Positions 1-11,900 of a DNA stretch of 64,000 nucleotides are shown in pieces. Each line of letters opens with the position of its first letter. Positions within the stretch are counted from its first letter, which is position 1. The stretch covers positions 60,386,587 to 60,450,586 of the forward strand of contig NC_057761.1 of assembly GCF_010389155.1 (NCBI RefSeq), given 5' to 3'. A program made the position numbers and the translations under genes. Under the pieces are notes generated by a model. That model had not been told where the DNA came from, did no database searches, and worked only from the letters and a program-made list of their open reading frames with translations. Source of the DNA: Erigeron canadensis (taxonomy: Eukaryota; Streptophyta; Magnoliopsida; Asterales; Asteraceae).

Positions 1-89
1 CGAAGCTTCATGGAGATGAATTTCTTCATCCGATAGTGATATTGCAATACCTTCTCCCACCTCAACATTGTGTAGTTCTTGCTTAATGT

Positions 90-1739
90 CTAGTTCACCT
101 TCAAAAGATGATGTGTCTTGTAAACGTTCACCGCATTTAAGTGATCCTTTAAGAAAATGCACATTTTCAAAGATACCGGTGTGAGTCTTGTTCTTTGTAT
201 AGTAAGTACCCTACCACTAAGAGAAAAAACGGATTTTGAAGCTATCGTGGAAGCTTGGACTCCCAGTAATCTCGGGCTATGGTGGCTAGAATGGGAAATT
301 GAGATTCCCTTACTTTCCATCAACCCAAAATATCAAAAGAATCAAACTCATCGATTCCCTTGTGGCCAAAAAATCGGTTTGGGTATATCTCCCTTATTCC
401 CCACTAGATGCATCACCTTCACCCCTAGCCCGTTTAGTGTTTTCATTTCTCAAACTCATTTAAAAAGTTGGTCAATGGGTTTGAGCTCTGAGAAGGTGTA
501 AAATAAGATGATGAAGACGAACCTGAACCAACATTACCACCATGTTTAGCAAAATAACGTTGAAAAACTCTTTAAAATTCTTTTTAAACTCATTATATGC
601 TTTTGATGAATAAAATGGGTCCTTAAGATTCAAATCCAAACCAACACTTATTTTTTTAATTAGTAGTTCTGCCCCGCTAATGTTCAAACATGGGTCTAAT
701 GCGGTGGCACAAGCAAAAGTTGGTGGTATTTTCTGAAAATACTTAGCAAGTTTCTTTTTCATGGGATCTACCAATTTTTCATACAAACCACCCTTCCATT
801 GAAATTCACCAATTTTATCACTCACCAAATAAATTTGTTTCATACAAACCACCCCCATGAATATTTCTTGTAACAGTCTTTTAAATTTGGTTTTTGCATG
901 ATTCACTTACTATACCGCTAACCCACTTTAGACAACCAAGTTTATAATATGACCTACACTTCGACCATGGTAAATACACAAGCAAATTGTATTTTTAGTA
1001 TTAGTATTTTTACGGCACTAGTATTGTTACTCGCATAACCAAATGAAATGAAATTTTTTTTTTTCTTGTAGTCTAAACATTTTTATTACTTCATTCAACA
1101 TGACAAATAAGTTTTGAGCCGTGTGAGGATATTCAAAGTTTTCAAAAACAATGGTATGCTTCATCATTTGCCACGATTCGGGTTGAATCCAATGGGCGGT
1201 AACACATAAGTAACAACCAGGCAAATTATAAGGAGTGGACCAAACATAGGTTGTTAAGTTTACACTTATTTTTAAATTTCAAAACTTGTTTTAGCCTTTT
1301 TTCCATAATTTCATACAATCACGTCTAAGAGTAGCACGACTTACTTTAGTATATAGAGGTTGAAGTGCGGTTTGAATGACAAAGTGGTTGAACGACAATG
1401 CATCTTGAATCACGAATTATGCAAATTGTTGACGACACACCTTCGCCAAGTGTGCAAATATACTCCCATTTTGTCCCATTGTTGATTGACCTTCCTTTGC
1501 AATTTTTTTTATTACAATAATTTTTCATATGCAACCTTAACGTTGTGTTGGAATTGGGGGACAAATGCACATTACACTTTATATCGTGCCCTTCTTGTAT
1601 GATCTTCATACTCTACCAAGTCGAAATCACACCAAACATCTGCTGCTCGATCTATAGGTAACACTCGAATGACCGTTTTACATGGTTCACTCGAAGAAAG
1701 ACTAACACCTGTGGAAGCTTGAGAACTTTGTGTTCCCAT
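90..1739 (-). pseudogene. Decayed hAT (RICESLEEPER/BED-type) transposase
   Basis: Read on the minus strand, pieces of a hAT transposase appear in the right order but in shifting frames. First comes a BED zinc-finger region (about 1739-1500, with VWCDFDLVEYEDH followed by CNVH and HMKNYC). Next is a stretch with VTAHWIQPESWQMMK and YPHTAQNLFVMLNEV (1224-1080). The central RNase-H-like region follows (906-472), then the C-terminal dimerisation region (about 400-90) with a broken FDILG-stop-WK motif and SKSVFSLSGRVLTIQRTRLTP. At least four frameshifts or stops separate the pieces, so no functional enzyme is encoded. The family normally catalyses cut-and-paste transposition with 8-bp target duplications. 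The sequence upstream (1880-2100) is rich in ACCGGTT/AACCCG motifs like the subterminal repeats of such elements. I could not place the terminal inverted repeats. Confidence 0.85.
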
Positions 1740-1879
1740 GTTTTGAGTGAGTGATTTTAGTGTTTTTGCATAACTTGGTAGTGTTTCGAAGATTTTTGAT
1801 TGTTGTAAACTAACCAAAATTAATGTACATATATATATATATAAATGATACAATGGCAATTTTGTAAAAAAAGAAAAAA

Positions 1880-2110
1880 AAACGGCTCCTAAACGGGTCC
1901 TGACTAACCGGTCCCAACCTGATTACAACAACTATATTTTGTGATCGGGTCCTAACCTACGGGTTATTTAGAACCCGAACCGGTTAGGGTCAAAGCCGGT
2001 TGTTGACCATTCTCGTTTACGGGTTGTCTTTCGGGTTCGGGTTCGTTTTCGTTTTTGGTTTTTTAGTCACGCCTAGTTGCCGCTGTCGCCATACCACCGC
2101 ATCACGCGAG
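1880..2110. repeat. Subterminal repeat-rich flank of the hAT element
   Basis: This stretch carries many short copies of ACCGGTT, CGGGTCCTAAC and CGGGTTCGGGTTCG in both orientations, next to the N-terminal end of the decayed hAT transposase. Clustered subterminal motifs are expected at the 5' end of such elements. No clear terminal inverted repeat or target duplication was seen. Confidence 0.4.
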
Positions 2111-2349
2111 CATTTGTTTAATGTGTGTATATATAGGTTAAGGTTCATGTGGGAACTATTCATATATGAACATATGAAATATAGGTATAAGATGATCTAT
2201 TCATATATGTACGAATTTGTTCACATAGACCATTCATATGAGCATGAAGTTATAATTTAATGGTTCTCATGATTCCTCCCATTCAAAGGGTTCTCATGTG
2301 AAGTTTTTCCTATATACCTACACACACACACATATATATATACACACAC

Positions 2350-2878
2350 AAGGGTGAGTTATTTATAGTACAAGCAGTTAAAAAAGTACAAAAAGTACAT
2401 TTGTAAGTTAACTTACACATGCTTATTCCTTTCATCTCCGATCACCACCACCACCACGATGATCATCTCCGACCACCACCATGATCATCCGGCGACGGCG
2501 ACCATCTTCAACGAGACTTACACATGTGTAAGTACAACTTACACATGTGTAAGTTAACTTTCCGGCGAGAATCAGGTTCGTTTTCGGGTGGATACGGTAC
2601 GGGCGAAGCCTTTGATGCCGGCGCCGTGGTTGGGGTGGTCGGAGATGATGGTGGCTGGTGGTGGTTGTCTCGCGAAGGAAAAAACCTAGAAATTTTAAAC
2701 CTTAAATTGCTAAAAAAGTTGTACTTACACATGTGTAAGTTACTTACATATGTGTAAGTCTCGCCAGAGATGGTCGCCGTCGCCGGAGGATCATGGTGGT
2801 GGTCGGAGATGGAAGAAAGAAGGAGGAAATACCTTGTACTTTTTGTACCTTTTCAAACCCTTGTACTAAAACTCACTT
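2350..2878. repeat. Foldback MITE with TTACACATGTGTAA modules
   Basis: The two ends are inverted copies of each other: left GTACAAAAAGTACAT near 2385, right GTACTTTTTGTACC near 2840. Inner arms carry the mirrored GGCGACGGCGACCATC and GATGGTCGCCGTCGCC, and several copies of the palindrome CTTACACATGTGTAAGT. Diverged or partial copies occur near 44460-44600 and 52440-52580. No coding capacity; the open frames here are mirror images produced by the palindrome. Confidence 0.75.
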
Positions 2879-2892
2879 TCCTCAATCTCCCC

Positions 2893-2929
<37 letters not shown>

Positions 2930-3414
2930 GTGAAAAGTTATTTTGAGAACCTTTTTTTTGCGAGAACCTTTGAGAACTTTTCAAATCAAGGCCAACTGAT
3001 GATTATTCTTTACATGAAAATTATTTTTTGATTGTTTTCTGAATAACTTATGTGTAATTTTGAAGTTTATAATCGTATGAAGGCATGGATTATCATCCGT
3101 TATACAATTATGCAGAGATTTGGATTTTTGATCACATGTGCACGAATATTGCTATGATTACATGTGATCAACTTGCATACATGTGATCATACCAATATTC
3201 GTGCACATGTGATCAAGAATCCAAATCTCCACATAATTGTATAACGGATGATAATCCGTGCCCCACACAATTATAAACTTCAAAATTACACATAAGTTAT
3301 TCAGAAAACAATCAAAAAACAATTTTCATGTAAAGAACAATCATCGGTTGGGCTTGATTTGAAAAGTTCTCAAAGGTTCTCGCAAGAAAAAGGGTTCTCA
3401 AAATAACTTTACCC
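2930..3414. repeat. Near-perfect palindromic MITE (about 485 bp)
   Basis: The left arm (AGTTATTTTGAGAACC, then CGAGAACCTTTGAGAAC) is matched by its reverse complement at the right end. The pairing continues inward through TGATCACATGTGCACGAATATT, so almost the whole element can fold into one hairpin. It lies in a TA-repeat target. Long arms suggest a Mutator-type or foldback non-autonomous element. Part of its centre recurs at 44620-44730. Confidence 0.75.
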
Positions 3415-3435
3415 ATATATATGAGAAAAGTGAGT

Positions 3436-3588
3436 ATGGGGCTGTTATGCACCCAACTTGGGTGAAAAACCCCTTACATACCAATATTTTAATATTTTGA
3501 ATAAATGTTTGGCCCCCCATGATTTTTATGGTTTAAAAAAAGATATGTGAGGGGTTTTTCACCCAACTTAGGTGCCTAACAACCTCAT
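3436..3588. repeat. Short palindromic MITE, GGCTGTTATGCACCC family
   Basis: The left end GGGCTGTTATGCACCCAAC and right end GTGCCTAACAACCTC are imperfect inverted repeats around a loop containing CCATGATTTTTATGG. Related copies are at 52606-52772 and 53402-53565, and fragments at 25505-25630 and 25840-25900. Four to five copies in one window show a successful family. Confidence 0.65.
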
Positions 3589-3760
3589 AATCTCTTCCCC
3601 CTATATATATATATATATATATATAGATATATATAAAGCCATGTGAAAAATGTTAACTTTTGGCTGTTTATTACGAACTTACAAGAGTTGACAACCTGAA
3701 CACAAAAGAGAGATGAAGTCTAGACAATAATAAGCTGCCTTTGTAAGTACAAGATCTTGA

Positions 3761-3891
3761 TGCAGATGAAGATTACATTCAATTTAAAAATAGGCCAAGA
3801 TGATGCCCTAGTAAGAATTTTGAAGTGCAGGTGAAGATTACATTCAATTCAAACAGTAGGCCGAGGTAATGCCCTTGTAAGGATCTTTTAG
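3761..3891. repeat. Tandem duplication of the last coding exon's 3' part
   Basis: Two roughly 65-bp direct copies (3761-3825 and 3826-3891) share TGAAGATTACATTCAATT and the GGCC..GATG/TGCCCT segment. The copy at 3826-3891 contains the end of the last exon of the synthase gene and its stop codon. The other copy falls just downstream, in the presumed 3' UTR, and has drifted. Confidence 0.7.
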
Positions 3892-6800
3892 TGCAGCAGT
3901 GTTTCCTGGCCTTGAGAACACAACCTTCATTTATACCGACAACATTACTTTTATGATGTCAAATGTATATGCAAAGGCTAGTTTTGTAGGTGAGTAAAGT
4001 TTACCTGATAGTTACCAAGTGTGTGGGTCTTAAAACCAGCAGCACAGTAATCAAAGTAATACTCCCAGGTGCGAATGAATTTTTGGTCGAACCCCAAATC
4101 AAGTATGTTGCTGAACAACCCAATCAGCCATTGCAACAAGCCATATGATAAAAAGAAAAGGCATTTAGTAATTTGTTTGAGTAATGATATGCGTATCTAA
4201 AGCAAAGCTTTAAAATCCATTCAATTATTGACACATGACAAAACATCCTCTTTTTCTGATTTTGACATGTGTAATTTTGTTTGTGAGGCATATGAATAGC
4301 TTCTCTAATTCTTTACCTTTGCTTTTCCATGAAGTTTGTTCTCCAATATCTGAGTGTTTGATAATAATGTATCCCTATATTTTCCACTTGCTCTACACTG
4401 CAATTATAAGCATTTTTTTTTGAGCTTTCAGATGGACTATAATAAGAAAAGAAACAATCCTAAAGACTTACCAGAGCCTGGATGAGGAGGCCATGGCTGT
4501 TGTTACTCTGCTAAGTGAAGGTAAACATCCTCCAGGAAATATGTATTCTTTTATAAAGTCTGAGCTCCGCCTGTACTCATCATACCTCCCATCAGGGATT
4601 GATATGAACTAAAAATTTAAGGTTAGCATGTTATGCATTTAGGTTAACGTAAAATGTTAGTCTTTTTTATCTAGAGATACCTGCAAGACAAATAGTCCAT
4701 TTTCTGCCAGTACCGATTCACAACACCCAAAGAACTCTTCCATGTATTCGTGTCCAACCGCTTCTAGCATTTCGCTGCAAACAGGCATATCCCCATCCCC
4801 GTCTTAGAGATCATCATATCTTGAAGTAATTTTAGAGAAGAGGGATATGTTAACTCACCAGGATATTATTCTATCATATTTGTAAGTTTCTGGTAATTGC
4901 CTATAGTCGGACAGTAGAAATCTGATTTGGTCCTGAACAATCATTGAGTTTGAAACAATATAATTCTAATTGCTGAAAAGCCACTTGAGTATAATGTTAC
5001 AGTATCTGTTAACAACATACTTGTAGGCCGGCTTCCTTCACTTTCGTTTCTGCATATCTGAGTTGCTCTTCAGATAAGGTGATTCCGGTGTATTTACATC
5101 CTGTTCGTTTCACTAATTCAATAGCTAAAGTTCCCCAACCACATCCTATCTCAAGAACTTTATGGTTTTTATCAACTCTTGCCTACATAGGGTGGTTTCA
5201 TCTCAGCACAACACCTGCTTAGAGAAAATACACTAGTACAAGTATGGAGACACTCACTTTTTCAATTAACGAAGAAATCTTTCTCATCTGTGCTGTTTTC
5301 AAGTCTTCGTCTTCACTCTTGTGAGTTAACATGGGGAAAGAGTCATAATCGAACAAGAATCGGGGAAAATCTAAAATTTGAAATTCTCACCTTGAATATT
5401 GCACAAGAATATGTCATGGTCTCGTCCAAGAAAAGGGCAAATAGTTCGTTGCTCTAAAAACCAAAAGAGACGATAATGGTTTTCCAAAATATAGCAGGTA
5501 ATAGCATGCTAACAAGAAGTTTTCAAAACTTAGAAAATGTAATATACTATACCAGGTCATAGTGGCGAGATATGTTCCTACGTACTTGAGTAAGAGAATT
5601 ATGCCTTGAAATATGATGATAGAAATATTTGGCAGATGCCACTCCAGCTGTTAAAAAAATCGGTGTCCACCAGCCTCTAATTAAAGGTACACATAGAATA
5701 TCGTCAACAACCTGTGGGGAACTCACTTGAAACTAAGCTATACACACACACACACACACACATAACTACTACCTCTTGCTGGAGCTGGAGGCAGAACTTT
5801 CTAAATCTCTGTTAAGAATGAAAATCTATGAAACAGGACAATTTCAGTAAGGAAGCAAAGAAGGAAAATTTTTGATATCAACAAAAAACTATCGGTATTA
5901 CCATGAACATATCTATAATGCCCCGTTTTTTATCAACAAGGGAGAAGTCTCCGTTTATGTACGCATCAGCGAGACCTAAGTCAGCTTCTGTAACAATCTA
6001 CAGGGAGATTTGCGCTTAGCGACTACTAGTGAGTAACACTTTAATTTGGGTTGATTCTTAAAGGACCGGAAGAGTGCATTAATTACCTTCCAATAAAATT
6101 GGGGATTGTGAACTTTCAAATAAACTTTTAAAGGGGTCTTCTTTCTGGTCCCTTCAAAGGTGAACATGGTACCTCCTTCTTCTAATAAACTGTAAGAAAT
6201 AATTAATAGATAATGTGGCTAGCTAGGCTAAAGTAGTGTAGTGAGATGATTAAGTTAAGTTTGCTAAAAGAAATGATGTATGTATAGTATAATATTATTA
6301 CTCACATCAAACTGCCCATAGCAATATAATTCTGAAGGAACCGGGCAACAAAGAACCGTGCACCTGTTTCCATCAAAGAGGGTACCATATGTTTAGGGTC
6401 GTTGAGAATTTCACATCTCGTATTAAGCACACTGTTTGCAGCAATCATGCCAGCCTGGAATTAACAAATTATTAACACTAAACATATTGATATATATGTA
6501 TATAGTGTGTGTGTGTGTGTGATACTGGATTATATATAATAAATCCACACGATGGTTTCAATTTATCATAGTAAGATATGATTTACCTTTAGTCCATCCT
6601 CATGGAAACCGTAACCTACAAAAGTTAAAGAAAATCGTCTTCAATCAACATAATAATATAATATAATTCAAAACTAACACGAATCGACCGGATTTAAAAA
6701 ACAAAACATCCAAGAACTCAAACCGATACGAACTCATCCTATAATAGGCTCGTATAATGCCATAAGCTAGGTGTAGAATTTACTCTCAAAAGCTAGCTCA

Positions 6801-7665
6801 AAGGAAGAGGGGACACCTAGGCTTATAAACCACCAACTAATCCCATACTTGACCAATGTGAGATCCTATCAATACCCCACCCTTTGAAGAGTCAATGTCC
6901 TCGTTGGTCACGGCTATCTTGGTCACGGTTGGCACCCTTCTCCTTGGGTCCAAGCCACCACTCCATAGGCCACCACTCCGAGTGTTGGAACCTAGAAAGG
7001 TAGGGCTATCTCTGATACCAATTGATACGAACCCATCCATAAATAGGCTCGTATCGTGCTATAAGCTAGGTGTAAAACTCAAAGGAGGAGGGAACACCTA
7101 TAGGCTTATAAACCACTAACCAATCCCATACTTGGCCGATGTGGGATCATATCAATACCCCACCCTTTGATACGAACCCATCCTATAATAGGCTCGTATC
7201 ATGCCATGAGCTAGGTGTATAACTCACTCCCGAAAGCTAGCTCAAAGGAGGAGGGGACACCTAGGCTTATAAACCACCAAGGCCCCAACCAATCCCACAC
7301 TTTGCCGGTGTAGATATTACAAACATACCCATTACCTAGCCACATCCAAAGAAGAAATTAACCAACAAACTCATACCAATAATATCAATTTCACGTACTT
7401 TACCTGCATCCTCGATGTTTAATTAGGTACGTACCTTGGTATGCCCCACAGAACCAGATTCCTCTCTTCCCTTGAATCTGAGGAAGCTCAAGTGAAGCCT
7501 TGGATGCAGTGACTGATGGGACCGGATGCCCAGTTGTCCACTTAAGCATCGTATTTTCGGGTGTTCGGGGTGGGTTCAATGTAACCAGATATGGGAGCCC
7601 ATTGTTATCAATGTTCTGTATATGTATATATATATATATATATATACTGAGTTAATTAACAAGAT

Positions 7666-7716
<51 letters not shown>

Positions 7717-8926
7717 TTGATACAAACTAACCTGAAGTACATTTAACCAGTAGGTTAAGCAAGCTTTGTTGTCGACTGTTCCAAGAAAGTTCCATGCGCT
7801 CCAAGCTGATGTGTTTCGGGGCATTAGACTTTTGTCACGATGTAGAAATATATCACTGCGCACAAATTCATTAACTTGTAAAGCAGGCAGTGTTCAAATC
7901 TGAATTTAAAAAGATGATGAGGATATATATCCCATTAAATTCATGAGATAGATCGAGACTCAGAATACCACCGGCCTACACCTACCTATAGACATAATTA
8001 AAAGACCCAAGTATTCTTGTTTCCTCATGAGTAGCTTCTTCTCCTAACATCATGAGGGTATCCGGTGCATGTGTGGCTATTATGCACCCCGAATATCTTT
8101 CTTCAGATCCATCTTCACACACTACTAAACAACCTGCTGCTAATATTTAAGGGCAACATTAACATGATTCATTATGATTATATTATTTAAGGGCCACATT
8201 AACATGATCCAACCAACTGGGTTGGTTCACTGGTTGCCTAGTTGGAGCTCTTACCTCTGGAGACAAAGGTCATGGGTTCGATCCTCATGCCCATTGGGAT
8301 TTACTTTACTTTTTATTATGATTATATACTCACAGTCACAGTCAAGTGATTAAAAAAAGAAATTATATGCTTACCGTCATTGGATAAGTTTGAGATAGAC
8401 TGAACAGCACAACTTGTTCTTATTTGGCAGCCTCTACTTTCCAGTACTTCTTTCACCTTTTAATTATATATTCATATATATGAGGCATATATATATGTAT
8501 ATATATATAGGTATTTATGACTATCTATTGGTAACTGATCGATTAACCATATACGGTATTAGTTAAGAATTACTACCTTTTTTACATAAGCCTGTGAACG
8601 CCATCTTACAGTAAACCACTGGGGGCGACCAAAAAGCTGATGATGAAAGTTTAACATGGAGCGATGAGTTTAAACTTAACAGTAGTGCATATATAATATA
8701 TGTATAGAAGTATGAGTAAATATAAATATATATACCTGAAGTAGATGGTGATTGCGGCAAAATGAGAGAACAGAAAGAGCAGAGAAGGTCATAACTCCTT
8801 GTGCAGGGCAGGACCAAATGGAGGAGCATATTGGAACCTGCATGTCGTCATACAAAGAACCTTATATTTCGCTTAATTAGTGTCGGGCTAAAATAAAAAA
8901 AATGTGAAAAAAATAATAATACTCCA

Positions 8927-8969
<43 letters not shown>

Positions 8970-11900
8970 AAATCTGTCGTCTCACAAGATAAGCCTTTTG
9001 AAACAATTCAGAGTAACCATGTGATTTGATGAAGTCCCCCAATGTTTGGTTGCAGCTAATATCTTGGTTGTGTTCAACGTCTTCGAGGTACCTATATAAT
9101 ATATATATTAACGGGCCGGGGAATTTCAAGTTACATGTACATAGATGAAGATGTAACTTTTCAAACATATATACGAGCTAGCGAGAGGAGTACACGCCGA
9201 CCTCAAAACATCATCTTTAAACTTGGTAATCTCTCGAATCATCCGCCAGAAGTAAGGATTTAGAACATTCCTTTTCTGTGCAAATAAACCTGATAAACCA
9301 TTTCGACTGCCCCATTCACAACCATTCCCTTGTTCCAAGCTCACAGAGAAGGACATATCAGAAATCTCAGTATCCACTCCAAGCGTCTCAAATAACTCCA
9401 TCATGTTCGGATATGTCACCTGCATGCATACATTATACATACATACACATTTATTATAACAAACATCCCAAATAAAGATATATATATATATATATATATA
9501 TTTTAAATTAAGGTTTTATTATTATGAAAAAATTGGGATTTTTAAATTAGTTAATGAAAGTAATTAGATAATTTACAATCTTAGAATATTAAAATATGTT
9601 GGCATTGATGATATGAAAGTATGTTTAAGAGAAACCAAATATACGGATAAGCGTTAGTATTGGTTGAGAAAATTGTGAGTTTTTGCTATTGAAAATGGTG
9701 TTATTTTGATGTTAATCTTGTTCAAAATCAGTACCTTATATTGTGATTAACTTAGAATGAATTGGTGTCTTTGTAGTCATTGGCGGAACGTGAATTTTTA
9801 TACTGGCAGGGCCAGACACAATTAAAGTATAAAAAAATTTTCATTAGGAAAATTAATCAAAATTAAATAAATGCTTTTCTTTCTACTTTAAATGAATAAA
9901 CTAAAGTTATTATTAATTCTACAAGGGAGTTATATGACACTAACTTTAATATGAAGGACCATATGTACATACAACTAAAACTATAATAAAATCAAGTGGG
10001 CCCTAATTTTATCTTGTACATCATCTTGTTCATTTGGATTCTCCGACTCTAAAACTACATTCACTGTAAAAACAAAAACATATAATAGTAAAAATGGCAG
10101 AAAATATCCCTAAAACATTAAATATATGTACTACATCAACCTCAAATCTGGGATGACCACAAACCTCCCTGGACTCTATTACGTTCCGCCCCTGTTTGTA
10201 GTGAGCCCAAATTTGATCAGCTTTACTTGTTAAAAAAAGGTTGTTTTGGAAAAATCAAAGTAAATCAATCATTAATCCGATTTCAACAAGGTCAGATCCA
10301 AATTTGAAGCTCTTCAAATGTACTTTTCAACAAATTTGGTCCCAGATTCTAATTCAAATGCTAAGTAAGCCAAATTTGCAAAATGCTACATAGGACATAC
10401 TGTCCGAAATTTTGCAACTTTGGCTTAAAAAAAGAAAAAGTTGTGTTTGAAAATAATAAATCAATCGTAACTCCATGGGAGTCGTATAAGCTAACATTTG
10501 AAATCCATATGGCCGCATGTCATAATTTCAAGTTTGAGTTGGTTAAATGAACATAATAATGTAACATACTACGTATCTAGATTATTTATAAATTGATTTA
10601 AACTGTAGATAAATATTTTGATATGTGATGAATGCCTAAGTAACTATAAATGATTATGCATGAGGTTATAAGTATTCAAAGTATATAAAAAAGCAATGTG
10701 ATTATTCTGAATACAACCGGAGAGAAATGAAAGATGTTATGGAAGGTCAGTGTTGTAAAGGCCGTTATAACGGTAATGGAGGTCAGCGTTTGTTATGGGG
10801 TTTGGAGGGTAAATCTAAAGATCTGAGTCAATAAAGGTTAAATAATAGATTTAATGGCCTTAATGGTCGTTAACAATGAGATTTAACGACGGTCAAATGA
10901 CGGATTTAACGGAGATTAACGGAGCTTAATAGTCAAATAACGGTCAAAAGACATCCTTTTTGACTAATTTTGTTAGGATATTGCTAATATATATATATAT
11001 ATATTCGTATGTATATAATTTTTTTATGAAAATTCCTTTATATTTTATAGTCTCTGTTATAACGTCGTTATAACTCTGCGAAATGAAATTTAACCTTAAA
11101 GGTGGTCGAACGCCGAGCGTTAATTATCAACAAATTGATTAGTCAAAATTGTGAAAATCGTGTTTTTTTGTATTATACATTCATCTTCATCAATATAGAT
11201 CGCATAAATAAATATAGGTGATTAAGATAGATGTACAAAACAAATCACAATTTTAACAGATCAATATGTTGTTAAACACTTAAATAATGATTAGCTATAC
11301 ACTATGTTATTTTATGGATTTATAATGTATCAAAGTAAAGTTTTTGAGTGTTCTCACGTTATTTTCAATTTAAGAGTGTCCTCACTGAAAAATCACTGTG
11401 TGTGTAAAAATCCTAAGGGTTGTTATTAATAACCTATTACATGCCTATATAGTAATATTATATATATTAAAAATACCCATCATTAATAACCAATTGCATG
11501 CCTATAAAGTAGTACCATATATATCAAAAAATACCTTCTGAATTTTCGCATAAAGCATCTATTTTAATGAACTGAAAAGGTTTATAGTTTATACCAACAA
11601 CCTTTATGCCACTTCATTACTAACAATTTATTTTTTCTGTAATATTATTTTGAGAATCTTTAATAATTTTATTTTAAAGATATATCTATTTGAGGTATGA
11701 GACACAATAAAAGTTGTGCTTTGATATATGAAGTAGATGGTTTAAATTTTTTCAATATATATGAAATGATATATCTTCGTAAAGATTAGATTAAAAATAC
11801 TCCTAACATTATAAGATGATGATATGTGAATTTAACTAAATTTTTTTTTATCTTACCTTTTATCTTTTTTCACATGTAATCATCTTGTGATTAGAAAGAT

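Noticed and set aside
2508..2757. Two overlapping opposite frames rich in CKYNLHMCK
   Set aside because: Both are translations of the palindrome TTACACATGTGTAA.
7576..7863. Poly-histidine protein on the minus strand
   Set aside because: The histidines are a GAT/ATC microsatellite in an intron. Only the first 42 codons (7732-7855) are genuine exon.
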